From: Trichoderma breve | Lineage: Eukaryota; Ascomycota; Sordariomycetes; Hypocreales; Hypocreaceae | Reading direction: 5' to 3' | Assembly (NCBI RefSeq): GCF_028502605.1 | Contig: NC_079232.1 | Coordinates: forward strand, 3,100,001-3,164,000 | Length of the DNA stretch: 64,000 nucleotides | Part shown: in pieces, positions 23,824 to 36,500 of the stretch | Layout of the letters: each line of letters starts with the position of its first letter | Position numbering within the stretch: the stretch's first letter is position 1 | Translations under genes and position numbers: made by a program | The notes under the pieces: model-generated | Told to the model about the DNA's origin: nothing | The model's input: only the letters and a program-made list of their open reading frames with translations | Databases searched by the model: none

Positions 23824-26522
23824 TGTGGATTGTGGATGTGACGAGCTGAAACGGAATCTCCAGGATATCTATCCAGATCCACGTCTCTCCCTTTTCGAAG
23901 TAATCGAAGTAAAGATGAGAACAAAGGTCTGTCCAGCACTTGGAGGAGCCAATGCCAGAGGTCACTCGAGAGAGAAAAAAAAACTTCGAGCTCGAATTTC
24001 CCTCTAATTTCTCTCCTGCCTATCAAAAGCAGCCAATAGGGCTGTAGATCATGTTGCGCAGCTCATTTTTTTCCTGGACTTTTAGGTGGGGTGAAGGCGG
24101 GGCAGCCAAAGTGATGGCAGCGATAGCGCTACGATAACGGATTATCGGCGCCCACGGGTACCCATACGAGCGTGCTGCAGGGCCATTCCGGCAGTGTAAC
24201 GGTACCAGTACATGCTTGCTCCCTGCTAGCTTATCAGTCCTGTAAGAGATTTTTTTTTTTTCGCGGGGTCCTGCCAACAGCAAAATGCCCCTCCATGGCC
24301 GATCGGAGGGAAATCAATCAGTCACTGTTTACAGTCAAGGCTCCACCACAGGTATTTACATAAAACGATCAAGATGGCTTCAGACTCCATCAGCTGCCAG
24401 CTCTGTCCATCGATATGCCGTGAACCTAAATTAACCTGCTATGCTACAGTTGAGGCGGCCTGGACCCATTGATGGTCAATTACACACAAAAGTATCTACT
24501 TTAACTGAGTTCTCTACAAGCAAGATGTCATAGAAAGCATTGTGTTTACCAGGCCAAACGCAAAGGCTGATATCATTCCCATAGAGGAGCTTGAGAAGCT
24601 CAAGCCTCCGCGAGTTGAAGAAGGAGTTGGAACCCGGCACATTCACCATGTTCCCGGCGTTGAGCCCAGCCTAGGTATCCAATGAAGCCATTAGATGCTT
24701 CCATCTGGATTCACCCTTTTTAGCGACCTGGAAAGGTAATTAAGAGCGTCAACAGAATCATCTACGCTGTGATATTCTTGCCGGCAAACCACTTAGAATC
24801 GGCAGTGATATGATTACCACGGAGCTTGGCCTTGACGGCTTCATCTGAAACTCATTGCTGGCGTGTCTGATCTTGATTTCGCCTCAGAGACGCTGCAGTG
24901 GGGGTCCATGTCTATCCAGCACATCTCCCACTAGGCTGAGGACTTGATTACTACTCTATGGTTGAGTCTGGCCTCATCCGTCTCTCAGATGCTTACTCTA
25001 CCGGCAGATCCTTGATTCCACAAGCTCGAGATATTATGAGGTAAGAGTGGCCGTGCCTTTGGTCATATGGCTGGCTTGATTATACCCAAACGGCCTCATA
25101 GCACCTACAGCAAGGGAGTTCCCTGCTGAAAGACGCACCACATCTCTGGTCAATGTGTTGCCAAGTGGGAGGAGACTGGCATTCCCGTGAGTGAGCTCTC
25201 GTCTGGGTAGTTCAAGGCTATCGATAGCCGCTTTGAAGTGGATATTGCATAGACAGGTGTCTATGAGACGAGCATGGAGGGGAGATCTAATGGCGGCACC
25301 AGCAAGTCGGTCGGTGCCGGAACAGTTTCATGTGATCAAGGCAGCAGTAAGCGAAACCCAAGTTTGAGACTGAAGAAAAGCCCGTATAAATGTGTAAAAA
25401 TAGGAAAATTGCAATAAAATCGGATAACCTGCGCGTGTTGCTTATATGATGCAAGTTTGAATCATCGAATGTGCATGTGAAGAAGCCTTGCCGTGCCGTG
25501 CCGCGCCGAGCAATGTCCATGGCCTATCTGGCTACCTCGGGACGGGTATTCTTTTGATGATCTTTCGCCATCAAGTGCAGTACACTCTTGTGCTGTCATA
25601 CTGATTCGATTGCTCGTCATCTGCTGATCGCAAGGCAAATCCCACAAGGCTGCCTCTTTGCCTGCATGCGCCCCCCCTCTTCTCTCCAGTACCTGAATGA
25701 GGCAGCTGACCCGAATCAGCAGCACGCGGCGACCACGGGAAACATTGAAGCTACTGCAAGGCATCCTTCAGCCTGAAGCGAAACCTGGCCAATGAAGCCA
25801 TGAGCATGAGACCCCGGTTTTGGCCTGTCGCTGTTATTTTCTCACCATGCAGAAGACTCGATATTGATAGGAGAATTACGGAAGTAGACTATTGATCTTC
25901 GCTATGTATGATGATGAGCCACGGCTGCGGTCCCGGGTTCAGCTACCCCACACCCCAGCCTTCTCAATCCCATGGTGATGGCTCAGTTTGGTCATAAGAA
26001 TGGCTCAAATCACTGTCCATCACTTTTCCCTTTTTTTATCTACTGCAAAACCCCCTGCGTCTCATCTCACTCCATTTCGCATGCGACTTGCGTTTCCAAA
26101 TCGGAACCATCTGGATTGCTGACCACGGGTTCTGCTCCTATTGGCCACCCCCGTCTCCTTTTGCTTCACGGATCAAGGCGCAGAGTTTCATCGGGATTCT
26201 ATTTAAATCGTTGTTTAAAAGTAGATTACGAGGATTCGAATCGTGTTCTTGGCTTTTCCTCCTTATTTCTTCTTTTTGGTCATCAGCGAATTCTTGTGCC
26301 GCCTTCTTTTCACCCTCCCGTCTGACAACTCTTGAGCGGGTGTGCACGAGGCCCTCGACTTGTGTACCTGCTGACACAGGCTGAGTTTTGACTCAAAAGG
26401 CTGAATATAGTAATACTTGCTCTTGGGCCGTCTAGAGATTTTCAAAGCCCGTTTCATCATCAGTCATCACCCGTTTTGGTCGGTATTTGTAAATAGAATT
26501 GTCCTCCTCCCCATCTTTCAAT
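23824..26522. other. intergenic, with possible decayed coding sequence
   Basis: The first 250 bases are the ADE5,7 promoter. 24551-25300 looks like broken coding sequence and is listed separately. 25900-26522 is CT-rich and probably the promoter and 5' UTR of the App1-like gene, with TATTTAAA near 26200. I see no other gene. Confidence 0.5.
24551..25310 (+). pseudogene. possible decayed gene fragment, family unknown
   Basis: A 44-codon open stretch from 24551 translates into protein-like text containing ADIIPIEELEKLKPPRVEEG and then GTRHIHHVPGVEPSL. The reading then shifts frame: 24681 onward gives NEAIRCFHLDSPF in another frame. Further coding-like pieces, such as one with FKAIDSRFEVDIA before a stop near 25250, follow among many stops. 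This could be a gene inactivated by frameshifts and stops, or chance. I cannot name the family. Low confidence. Confidence 0.3.
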
Positions 26523-27888
26523 ATGGGCAACCCAGATTTGGACTTTGAACCCTCCGAGGTCGCCAACGCCATGCAGCTACGAACCAGAAAACACCAGAAA
26601 TTCGACGACGTCGAGAAGCAGCTCGTCAACCCCAAGGCATCCGCCCCGTACCAATTCTCCGTCAGTAATGTCCTCAACGAGATAAGCACCTGGAACCCCT
26701 TCGCCAAGGCCATCGTCAAGGGCGACGTCGTCTGGCTCTTCGACAACACCGCCTTCAAGGCCGCCGAGCACGAGCCGTGGCAGGCCGAGTTCATCATGGC
26801 CGTGTTTGAGAACGAGCCCAAGTGCGCGGTCGCCGACATTGTCGCGGGCATCGCGGGCGCCATTGGATTGGCTGACGATGCGGAGGAGCGCAAGACTATT
26901 GAGGAGAGGTTGTTGCCATTCTTGTGGGACATTCAGGCGGCGAGGACGACGACGGTGTCGCAGGGGGATTTGGAGCTGAAGTTGGGGCCGAGTGGCTTTA
27001 ATGGCATTTCGACGAATGTTTTGAAGTTGCTGCATAACAGCAAGGCGTCGTTTACTACCAAGAAGACCACGTTGGATATTGAGGGTGTGAGCGGTGTTTT
27101 GAGCATGGAGACTCATTTTGCAGCTCCTGAGGGTTGGGGAATCATATCTGGTATGAGCTTTGCCGCATTGACCTCGATCAGCTCATATGAAAACTCAAAA
27201 ACTAACTTGAAAATTGCTAGATATTGACGACACAATCAAAATCACAACAACCAGTGACCCCGTCGGCATCCTCAAAGAGACATTCATCAACGCCCCATCC
27301 CCAGTCCCAGGAATGCCTGAGCTCTACGCAGGCATCAAGTCGTTTCTCCCCCACAACACGCCGTGGTTCTACCTCTCTGCATCCCCTTACAACCTGTATC
27401 CTTTCCTCAAGGGCTTCCGGGACACGTACTACCCCCCCGGAACCTTTATCTTGCGGGATTCTAGCTGGAAGACCGTGTCCGGACTTTTGTCTTCGCTAAC
27501 GATGGGCACGGAGGAGTACAAGGTAGGCCGCATGAAGAAGATTAATTCGTGGCTGCCTAAGCGGAAGCTCATCGTTTTCGGAGACTCTACACAGTCTGAC
27601 CCCGAGGCCTACGGCGAGATGTAAGATCAAAACCCCCATCTTGCTCCTTGTAATTTGAAGTGAAGCTGACGTTGTCTGCTATCTAGTTATCGAACGTTCC
27701 CTGGCTGGATCAGAATGATTTTCATCCGCAAGGATACCAATTCGGCTTCCTTTGGTCTCGCGGAAAAGAATGAGCCGCAGAGGTTCGAAAAGGCGTTTAC
27801 GGGTATCCCCAGAGATGCCTGGCACGTCTTTGAGGACCCAGACGAGTGTTTGGATCTGGTGAAGAAGGCCGTCCAGAGGAATTCATAA
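26523..27888 (+). CDS. App1-like phosphatidate phosphatase (DUF2183)
   Basis: Three exons: 26523-27150, 27221-27620 and 27687-27888, giving 409 residues. Both junctions restore conserved text: exon 1 to 2 makes DIDDTIKIT (Asp210-x-Asp212-x-Thr214), the catalytic DxDxT of haloacid-dehalogenase-like Mg-dependent lipid phosphatases. Exon 2 to 3 makes AYGEIYRTFPGWIRMIFIRK. The first intron has a CTAAC branch site. Other matching features are the HNTPWFYLSASPYNLYPFL block and FGDSTQSDPEAY, the downstream HAD acid motif. The family dephosphorylates phosphatidate to diacylglycerol; yeast App1 works with actin patches and endocytic or Golgi membranes. The N-terminal half (1-205) shows a conserved but less characterised region. 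The start is the first in-frame ATG. Confidence 0.9.
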
Positions 27889-28444
27889 TGTTAGGGTAGC
27901 GTTTGTTCTGGTATCATTTGTATTTATATTGGCTTTGAGCGGTGCTTGGATTGCAATCCGATTGGATGGATATGCTTATATGATTTCGGAGGATATAATT
28001 GTTATTCAAGGGCACCTTAAGATGTAAACATGCAATGAACGTTTCATCAAATTGTCATTGGCCGTGCGTTTCCATGTTATTCGTTGTATTGAAGTGAGAT
28101 GGTCGGTGTATACATATAAGAACAGCGCCTGCGGCTGTTTCCTTTGTATAATTAATGCAAAGGACCGTCATCTCTTATCCAAGGCCAAGGCCAGTGGAGA
28201 CTTTTCGGATACAGTCAATCCACTTACATATTCTGACAGCTCCCAACCTATTGTTTCCATCTCCCCTGTGTACCGACAGTCAAGATTCCAAAAAACGCCT
28301 TTCGCCTATACCCATCCCTATGCTTTGATCATGCCCACCAAGCTATTATACCATCGTGTTTCCAAAAGCTACTCCCCAAGATAATTCCGAGCAGCTATCC
28401 AAAGTGTATACAACTCTACTCCCAGTCGCGAGTCAATGACACCT
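27889..28444. other. convergent intergenic, 3' flanks
   Basis: The two genes converge here. The sequence is AT-rich with no domain-bearing frame and is likely to contain both polyadenylation regions. Confidence 0.5.
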
Positions 28445-30038
28445 CTATGAAACAAACAAGTACTCTCGAATCTGAGAAGCAGTTTGCTTCGCCAGCTCCT
28501 CCTTGGCGCGTTCTCCAAAAGTAAATTCGTCATAGAATAGGTGGTCGTTCGGAGCTTCACACTCTTGGCTGGGCTGTGATGTGCTTATGCCAGTAACGGA
28601 TCGCGCATCAGCGATACAAGGTGTCCAAACGTCAAAAAATCGCATCGCATCATCTGCAGGTCTACTGCCTCGGCCTCTGCTATCTCTGAGGCCGGATCTC
28701 TGCATTTCTTCTTCCGTCATGGCATCCAAGACACTCTTGACCAAGGAGGACTGCAAGCCCAATCGTCGTGGGTAAGGTGCGTAAATAATATCTTCACTGA
28801 TCTCTTCTCCGTTGCTGTCCTTCTCCTTAGGCTGAAGTGCTTCCGGGAGATATCGTAGCAAGGATGCCATTGTCGGAACTGACGAGGCCGTTTCAATGCC
28901 CTCATCTTCGACCCCCTCGGGCTTAGAGTTGCCCTTCCTTCTCCAATCCTCCAGCTGCTTAGACACTTGATCATTCCACCTTGAGTTGAGATACGCAGCG
29001 TTACGCATCTGAACGCCCCTCGACTGCGATTCAGATGGAAGGGGGCGCTTCTGCCAACCTGGGGCCAGAGTAATGTCAAAGAGTTGCGGGATCACGACGC
29101 GGAAGCTCTCGGTTTTGCGCTCGTCGGGCTTGTTCTCGGGGTCGGGGTGCGTGAGAGCCTGGATTTCTTCCTTGGTGACATTCGACCAGAAATCAGAAAA
29201 AGCAGGAGACGCTGGGTTCAATGACTTTCGGTAGAGCAATTCGACCTGAGTAAAAATATCGGTGACTGAGGCATCAATGAGTCTTTCGCCTGTTTCTCGC
29301 GGCAGCGAGGCCATATTCCACGTCTCCCAGGTGCCAAATGTGAACACCCACAGCGTCTCTCGAGGCGGTATCTTTGGCGCAGCCATGGTAAGGAACTTTT
29401 GAACTTGCGCTGCCAGATCCGGGGTCTTCGTTGGCACCGGATACTGTTCGGGGATGTACAAGTTGTCAAGGGCAGGTTTTCCCGTGAGATTTGCCTGCTC
29501 ATTAAACATTTCCAAGGCTCGTATCTCTGTGCCATAGATGCTGTTGGAGGTTAGGCCGGGCTGTGATTCGATCGGAGGGATAAAAGAAAGAACAGAGTGA
29601 CATTTGAGCTGGTAGAGTAGTAAGTTAGCATTGCCGAGTGTAGATGATTGTATATACGAGTCGATGTAAGTGTATATAATGATTAGTTCTCCCTCTTACC
29701 TGTTTGCAGAGGTGCTCTGGCCAAGATGTGTGTGTGTGCTTCGCATCAGGTGCACTTCCCATCAAGTCCTGCGATCCAAATACGACAATTCGAAGGTCAC
29801 CGGAGCCTCCTGATTCAGGCGTTGACCAGCTCAGGATTTGCTGGTAGCGGTCATCGAGCTGCAGCGTGACGAAATAGAAGAGCATGAGCAGACCAAAGGC
29901 AGCGGCGGCGATCTGCAGGATGGATCGCGGACCGCCCCGCCACATGCGATGTGAGCAGACGACGAGAAACGCCTTTGCATGGAGACTCCAGTTCGACGAG
30001 CCATCGCTTGGAAGCTGTTCTTTGGCGAAGCCGCTCAT
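28445..30038 (-). CDS. single-pass membrane SGNH/GDSL-like hydrolase
   Basis: Two exons: 29700-30038 and 28445-29608, giving 500 residues. The intron (29609-29699) has a GTAAGA donor, a GCTAAC branch site and a CTACCAG acceptor. This choice gives the continuous LCKQ-LKCHSVLSFIP reading, whereas the nearer CAACAG acceptor would break frame. The start at 30038 is the first ATG in the frame. Residues 39-60 (SILQIAAAAFGLLMLFYFVT) are one transmembrane helix after a short basic cytosolic tail, so a type II topology is likely. Right after it, DLRIVVFGSQDLMGS (81-95) resembles block I of SGNH hydrolases, with Ser89 as possible nucleophile in place of a classical GDS. The rest is luminal or extracellular. 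The substrate is unknown; activity is inferred. Confidence 0.78.
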
Positions 30039-33000
30039 GCTGCCACAAGCTCGCGTGGCGAGGGTTAGGGTTGGAGGAAGCAGAACGAAAGAGAGGCAAA
30101 AGGAAATGGCGGCTTCAGCGAACAAACATGAGATGAGATTAATATAATGAAATCGGGCGTCGGTGCTAGGCCTGGCCGTGTATTAAAGCAGTATCGAAGG
30201 ATGGGGTTGAGACGGCGTGAGACCCAGGGGGGATCCGCATGGGCCTGTCCAGAAGCGCTAAGCAGACCCCTAAAACTGATCACCAGGGGCCTGGAAGAAG
30301 AAGAATTACGAGTACAGATGCGATATAATCGGCGATGAGTAGTACAAGGGAGAGGAGGGTGCGAGGAGGTGGTATGTAGATATGAGTAAGAGTGAGTGTG
30401 AGTGAGGTTATCGCGTCGAGGATGGAGAGGGAAGTGTAGTTACAGAGGCTAACAGCACGGACAGTAATAATGGAGGATCGTCAACCGTTTACCTAGTACG
30501 GAGAACGCGCACGCGAGCAACAGATGTATTGACATTGACATCCATGGAGGTACGAAGTATTAAGAAGGACCAGGTGACGGCACTCGAAATGCTAGCAGCG
30601 AACTAGATTGATTATACCGGAGAATCCTTGCCACTGAATCCTGACACAATGCCGTGCGAACAAGGTGGTACGTACGCCCGTACACGTAAGTCGCTGCTAA
30701 TAAACGGCGGTGCAACTGGAGACCGTACAAGTACCAAAGTGTACTTCCATGTTGATGGAGAACAGTTGACAACCATCTCGAAACTCTGTTGGAAATGCCT
30801 ATAATCAAATGCCCATAATCATGGACTCTTGCGCGTATTACTGAGGCATACGTGTACAAAACTCACATCAGCCGCTTTTAATATGCCCTATACCGGTTTT
30901 TTTACGCAAAATGCAATGTCGTTTCAATATACCCGGCAACCGGAATGGCTGAAACGCAGCTTCAATGCCGCATTGCCGTGGTGCCCATTTGGCGATGCCA
31001 CAAAGCCACCGCTTTCGGGGGAGTGGAGACACAGACGCTGTTACAAGTACTGACTTGTGCGTCTCTCGTGCAGATGCTACTAGATGTAATGCAGCAGGTC
31101 GTCGAGGCTCCTGGTTGAAGAGGAAATGAAGAGGAATATCCGGTTGACATACTTATTGTAGATGAGGGAAGCTAGCTATCCAGAGCACGGCGCAGGTGGG
31201 TGATCCGCAGGCCATTTGTCCGATTGAGTCTGGAGTATGTAACAAAGAAGAGACAAACTAATGTACTTTTGAGTCTTGGCCTACGTGAGACGAGGCCGAG
31301 TGAACCAGAAAGGGCAAAAGAAAGCCGGAATCAATGCAGTAGTTCTGATGCTGAGGGCGCCTAATTTGCTTGGACACTCCATCTGGAAAAGGGGCACGCG
31401 ACAGAATCTCTCATATTATGGACGAGGCCAAGACCCCGACGCGAGACCCCTTGGCCTGGAGAGTACCTGTACTTTATAGCTACAAGCTGTCACCAGCTGC
31501 TGCTAAGGAAAGGCGTAGAATAACACTGCATATAAGGCAAAAGTGTCTTTAGCAAACAAATGGTAATAGACATTGAAGCGTCGTTGTAGTAGATGCATGT
31601 AGAAGTGGTAGCATCTCGGAGTGGGAGACGTTCAAGGGTTGGGTACCTGCATTTACCAACCTGGAATGGATATCGATAACGGTCCCAGCGAGAATGTCTG
31701 ACCTAGGTAGGCTCTTCCTACTCTTCCTACGACACCATTTTCTACCTACTAATAAGGAGCAAGCTGGGGAAAAGCTGGAATTATTATTAGAAGAGGGGCG
31801 TAAAGCACACCACTAGAGAATGTCACCATCGTTAGCTGTGGATGGCCGTCGATCAAACAGCTAACGATGATGCGTTATGAAGGATGTGGCTTTCCTGCCA
31901 ATGCGCTACCACTTCTCACCCAAGGCTGATAAAGAAGCGAAGCTGAGGCGACTGATTTTACGATGCGCTCACCTTGGTAATACCACTCGTAGCGAATTGC
32001 AGAGCAGAGGGCACTTTTGTCAGATCTTGTCTTGACACGAATAGTTCACAGATTGCACGTTTAATTATATCATTATATCATGCCGTGGAAGACTGAGAGA
32101 AGCCCGAGAGACACGGATGTATGAACTCCCGCTTCAAACGCCTCAATGCTGACACACTTATAAGCCACCACCACGAAACAGCCCATTTTATACTCTGCCA
32201 GTCCAACAACGTGCTCAGATTTCTCCGAGACCCAGATTTCGTCCCAGCTTTCCCGTCGGCAGTGTCTGCCGGTGAGGCGGTGCCCGTCAGCTACACCAGA
32301 GTTGCCGAACCCGGTCCCGAAGCTTCACTCAACATGCTATAATACGTGTAAAGCAACTGGAGCTTACGTGTTGCATACTTATTTCTACGCGCCCAAGCGA
32401 TGAAAATTTTCTCTTTGTTCGATAGCGTTACTTTGTATGCCGTGTTTTGACAGGTTGTTTGAGGGAGGGTAATTAGCTGGTGATCACATTCCAGTGCTCT
32501 AGAATGCCAGGCAAATACGTCGCAAGAAGGGTGCCAGCAACGTGTGATCTACTGCACGAGGTCGATGATGGATGAAGTCCATATTCTCTGCAAATAGAAC
32601 TGAGCCCATCACCAAAGCAACGGCGAAGCAAAGCTCGCCTCGATTTTTCCTACGGTAGGCTCACATGTAAGCGCCCTGCTGGAAGCCTGCAGCCTCAACC
32701 GTGACCGACATCCAGTCACAATCTAGGACTTGATACATAGGGCTCACTCGGTCCTATTCTGGAAGCCACTGGTTTTTCTTCAACGGGCGATGAATTACCA
32801 CGCATCGGCAATCTCCTCCCTTGCATAGCCTTTGCAACGCTCAATCAATTCGATTCAGCTTCTTGTGAAAACACCAGCGGCGGCTGCTGACATCATCTTC
32901 CTTGAATTTCGGTTCCCCCGTAATTTCAAGGGCACAGCGCACGTGGCGGGACTGGCATTTGCCAACGTGAATTTGGCAGCTGAGGTGTTTACCAACAAAG

Positions 33001-33576
33001 GGCTGGACTGGACGGGATGATATTTTAGGATTGAATCAACCTTGAAGGGCTCTTGTTAGGACCTGCTGTATCTGTACCTAGCCACTGTTGAAAATCGCTG
33101 CGAGAGGGGCTTTAACCCGGCGGTACTCACTACCTGTGCATGGCATGCCCTCCATTTTATTAGCGGCTCCCCTGCTTACCCGTTCTGCCTCGATTTTGTA
33201 TTTATGGAACCGCCCGTTGTCGATCGCGCCTAGAACATCACACACACACAGACACATACAACCAGCGTCTCTGCCCGTTCTGAACCACCGGCTGTTTGCG
33301 CCGCAGCTTCGTCCGAGAGCGTGTATCGAGCATTTGATTTCGACCAAGCGGCAGAGCGCGATAACTCCGGGACGCAGAGCTTCAGCCACCGCGACGGACG
33401 CTTGCAGTGCCGTTCAACCGCCCCGTTCAGTTGCTGCCTTGAACCCCTCTCAAATCGACATCGAATCAACAATGCACAAGGTCCGAATCCGCGAGCTATG
33501 ATCGCGCCCGCATTGCGATCCTTCTTCTGCGTCTAGGCCTCGGACGACTTGTGCAACACTCGACACAACGCACGAC
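30039..33576. other. 3.5-kb divergent intergenic region
   Basis: This lies between the SGNH gene (leftward) and the large disordered-protein gene (rightward). 33070-33576 is probably the 5' UTR and promoter of the latter; an open frame at 33088-33501 has no domain. A perfect 13-bp hairpin lies at 31827-31869. I see no other gene. Confidence 0.5.
31827..31869. repeat. perfect inverted repeat, 13-bp arms, 17-nt loop
   Basis: CATCGTTAGCTGT (31827-31839) is the exact reverse complement of ACAGCTAACGATG (31857-31869). The 17-base spacer is unpaired. Pairing stops at once outside the arms. It is far from both flanking coding regions (about 1.7 kb each). It may be a dimeric regulator site, an RNA hairpin or a footprint of a mobile element. 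Confidence 0.85.
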
Positions 33577-36500
33577 ATGCTCTCCCACCTGCGATTCCAC
33601 CGGCGGGGGCCCTCAAACCCGACCTCGCCGGCCCCGGATCAATCCTCGCCTTCGTCTCTCAACAGCCATCAGCAGTCTCCCTTGAACCCCGACTCAGCAT
33701 CTCCTCTCGACGCACAGCTGTCATCTTCGGCTTCCAACTCATTACCGCCTACCCTGCCGCCGATAAACCGCGTGACGTCAAACGAATTTAATCTAGAACC
33801 TCTTGGGGAGAAGCGGGATGTCGAGAAACAACCGCAGATTATCGAGAAGCAGCCGCAAACTGTCGGTCGGCCTCCTCAGGTCCAGAGATCGGGATACAGC
33901 ACCGGCTCTGGATTTATCGGCGGCGTTGCTCTGCGGAACTACCAGCGAAATGTGGAAGCACAGCAAGGGGACAACCATGCTCAAGCCTCCCACCCGACGC
34001 CCATGGCGAACAATGCCGACCTATCAAGGCCATCGCCGCAGGCATCCAGTAGTTCAAAGAGCAGTCTTCCCTACTCCTCATCATCTAACCAGCGGCTTTC
34101 TGGTTCTCGACTGGCGGGCGAATCTTTGTCTTCGAGTAGTGTATTAAACATTGAGCCCCAGAAGGGGAAGAAGGGATTGCCGTTTCTCAAGAACCCCATG
34201 TCAACGTTACTGTTGAGGAGGAGAAACAATCAAAATCTTGCAAATGCACTGCCCCTTCCCCTAGACAGCCGTCTGGACGAGCCTACATATGACCCTCGCA
34301 TTAAAGGTACTAGGGTTCATGATTTTAGCGCACCAAGACGAAGGACAAATGCTCCTACTAATGATACAGTGGCCATCCGCTCTGCATCTTTGGCCAATAT
34401 CGCCCTGGAGTCGGGCGTGGGCCCTCATGATGGGGCGGAGACGCGTGGCCCAGTAGTGTTAGACGGGCAGCTACAACGCCGCATGATGAGCAGTGCGTCG
34501 GATCCTGCCCGCCCAGAATCCGGGAGCACAAATTCGCACACCATTGCCCAATCATCTAGTGTATCTTCTGTTAGAACGGGCTCCTCCACTGCAGAGCAAG
34601 CCTTTCCGTTGGACGACCATGTCGTTACTGGACTAACCATGAAGGGCAATGACCCAGCTCTTCAATCGACTCCTTCAACAATTTCTCAGGCCACCACTCA
34701 GGAGATGGGTGATCCAGTCAGAAATACCGGCTCTATACGAACGACCAGATCGAGAAACGTCTCTCTCTCGTCTATACCGAGACACATGAAGAGTACTTCC
34801 TCACGATTTAGTTTTGACATGATTGGAGCCGCCAAGCAGGAAAAGCTGCTGGAAGAACGGCACCGACAGCGGGAGTTGGACAAGAAAGCTGCACAAGGCG
34901 AGGAGCCAAGAGACTCTCGCTTTGATGACTTTGATGAAGATGCCTTTGATTACGACGCCATGATGGACGATGACGGATTGGAAGAGAGAATTCCTGGAAT
35001 TAATGCGGATTACGATGATGAGGAAGAGCCATATCTCGATGACCAGTACTATGAACAAGAGGCTCAGTATATCGAGGACGACGTCGATCCAGACGTCGAT
35101 CCAGACGATGACCAAGAAAACTTTGCCGGCTTCAGCTTCCAGCGATCTAATCCAACATCGTCTCTGGCGACTCCACAGAGCGGAGGCATGATGCCAACCC
35201 CTAGAGATGCCGATGGCGAGGTTATTGGTTGTGCGATGACAAAGGACACGCCAGGGCTCTCGAACCTCTCTCTGTCGCCCGAGCCGGGTTCAGTTCCAGA
35301 CCCGGAGGCCGATGCTGAGGTATCCGGTCTGGGGATCCATGGAGTTGATAATGTTTCGGCCTCTTTCCAAGCATTGGGTTTGGAAGCAGGCTCTGTCCCT
35401 ACCCCTATTGGCATGCCTCCGCCACCGGGTGCGCGGCGCAGGATGAGTTATGACGAGCTGTATTTTGATTCAGGCATGAGTGGCTTCGGAGGTGTGTTTG
35501 CCGAAGATTTAGCCGGATCACCTGTAGATGATGGGGTGCCTTTTGATGAGTCAATATTTGACAATGATGATACGGATCAATACGGCCGACCTCTACCTGG
35601 AGCTTTCGCACAAGCAAAGTCAGCGCGAGAGAAGAGCAACCAAGAGTCCCCGAAGCAGGAGACGGAGAAGCCAGAGGGTGAGGTGGCACCCCAGCAGCTT
35701 TCAGAGCAGCTGGAGGATGCCCAGGCGGCGATACATACCTCTACGAGCATTAGCACGGAGCACTCGGGTGAGAATGCTGCTGCTGAAGTCCCGAGCGACT
35801 TACCTCCGTTACCTGAGACTACCATTGTTGCTCCTCAGCCGTACAGCCCAAATCCTATTGCTGCCTATCAGGCGGCATTGGCTGCAGCCGCCCAGAGAGC
35901 GGCGGAGGCTGGCCAGTTCGAACGCGCAGCAGCGCAGTCTCCTACCGATGCAGATAATAATGGCCAAGTGCCCACAAGTTTTGATGATTCAGATGCGCTC
36001 CGTGACTACGAATACGACGACTACGGCTATTCTTATGATGATATGGATGATTTTGAAATGGACGACGACGCCATCATCGCTGAGGCCAATGCTAGTGCTC
36101 TGGCCAACGATTCTGATGGGTGGTATGGACAAGAGTTTGGCTTTTATGCTGCTCCAGTCAACAACCACGGCTCAGGCGCCAACGCGGAGGGCAGCGGATA
36201 TGTCGCCGGCGGATTTTTCGGCCCCAAAGGCGCAAGCAATTTAAACCGCAGCGTAAGCGGGCGTGTAGTCTCGAGAGAGCCAAACCTGACTCCCATCACC
36301 GAGCGCTCCGAGTATTCCAATAGAAACTCTCTCATGAGCCTCGGAATGCCACCTATTAGTGGCACTCCAATCGTCCAGAGCCCCGGGCTGGCCCAGCTGG
36401 CCATGATGGCGGACCGAGGCGACGACCAGATGAACCTTACGGCACTCCTCCGGCTGCGGTCAAAGGCATGGGGCGGCTCGCAAGCCAGCTTGGCTTCCAG

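Noticed and set aside
33088..33501. 137-codon frame upstream of the large disordered protein
   Set aside because: No domain, CA-rich and Arg/Ser-rich text typical of a 5' UTR; more likely leader sequence of the gene at 33577.
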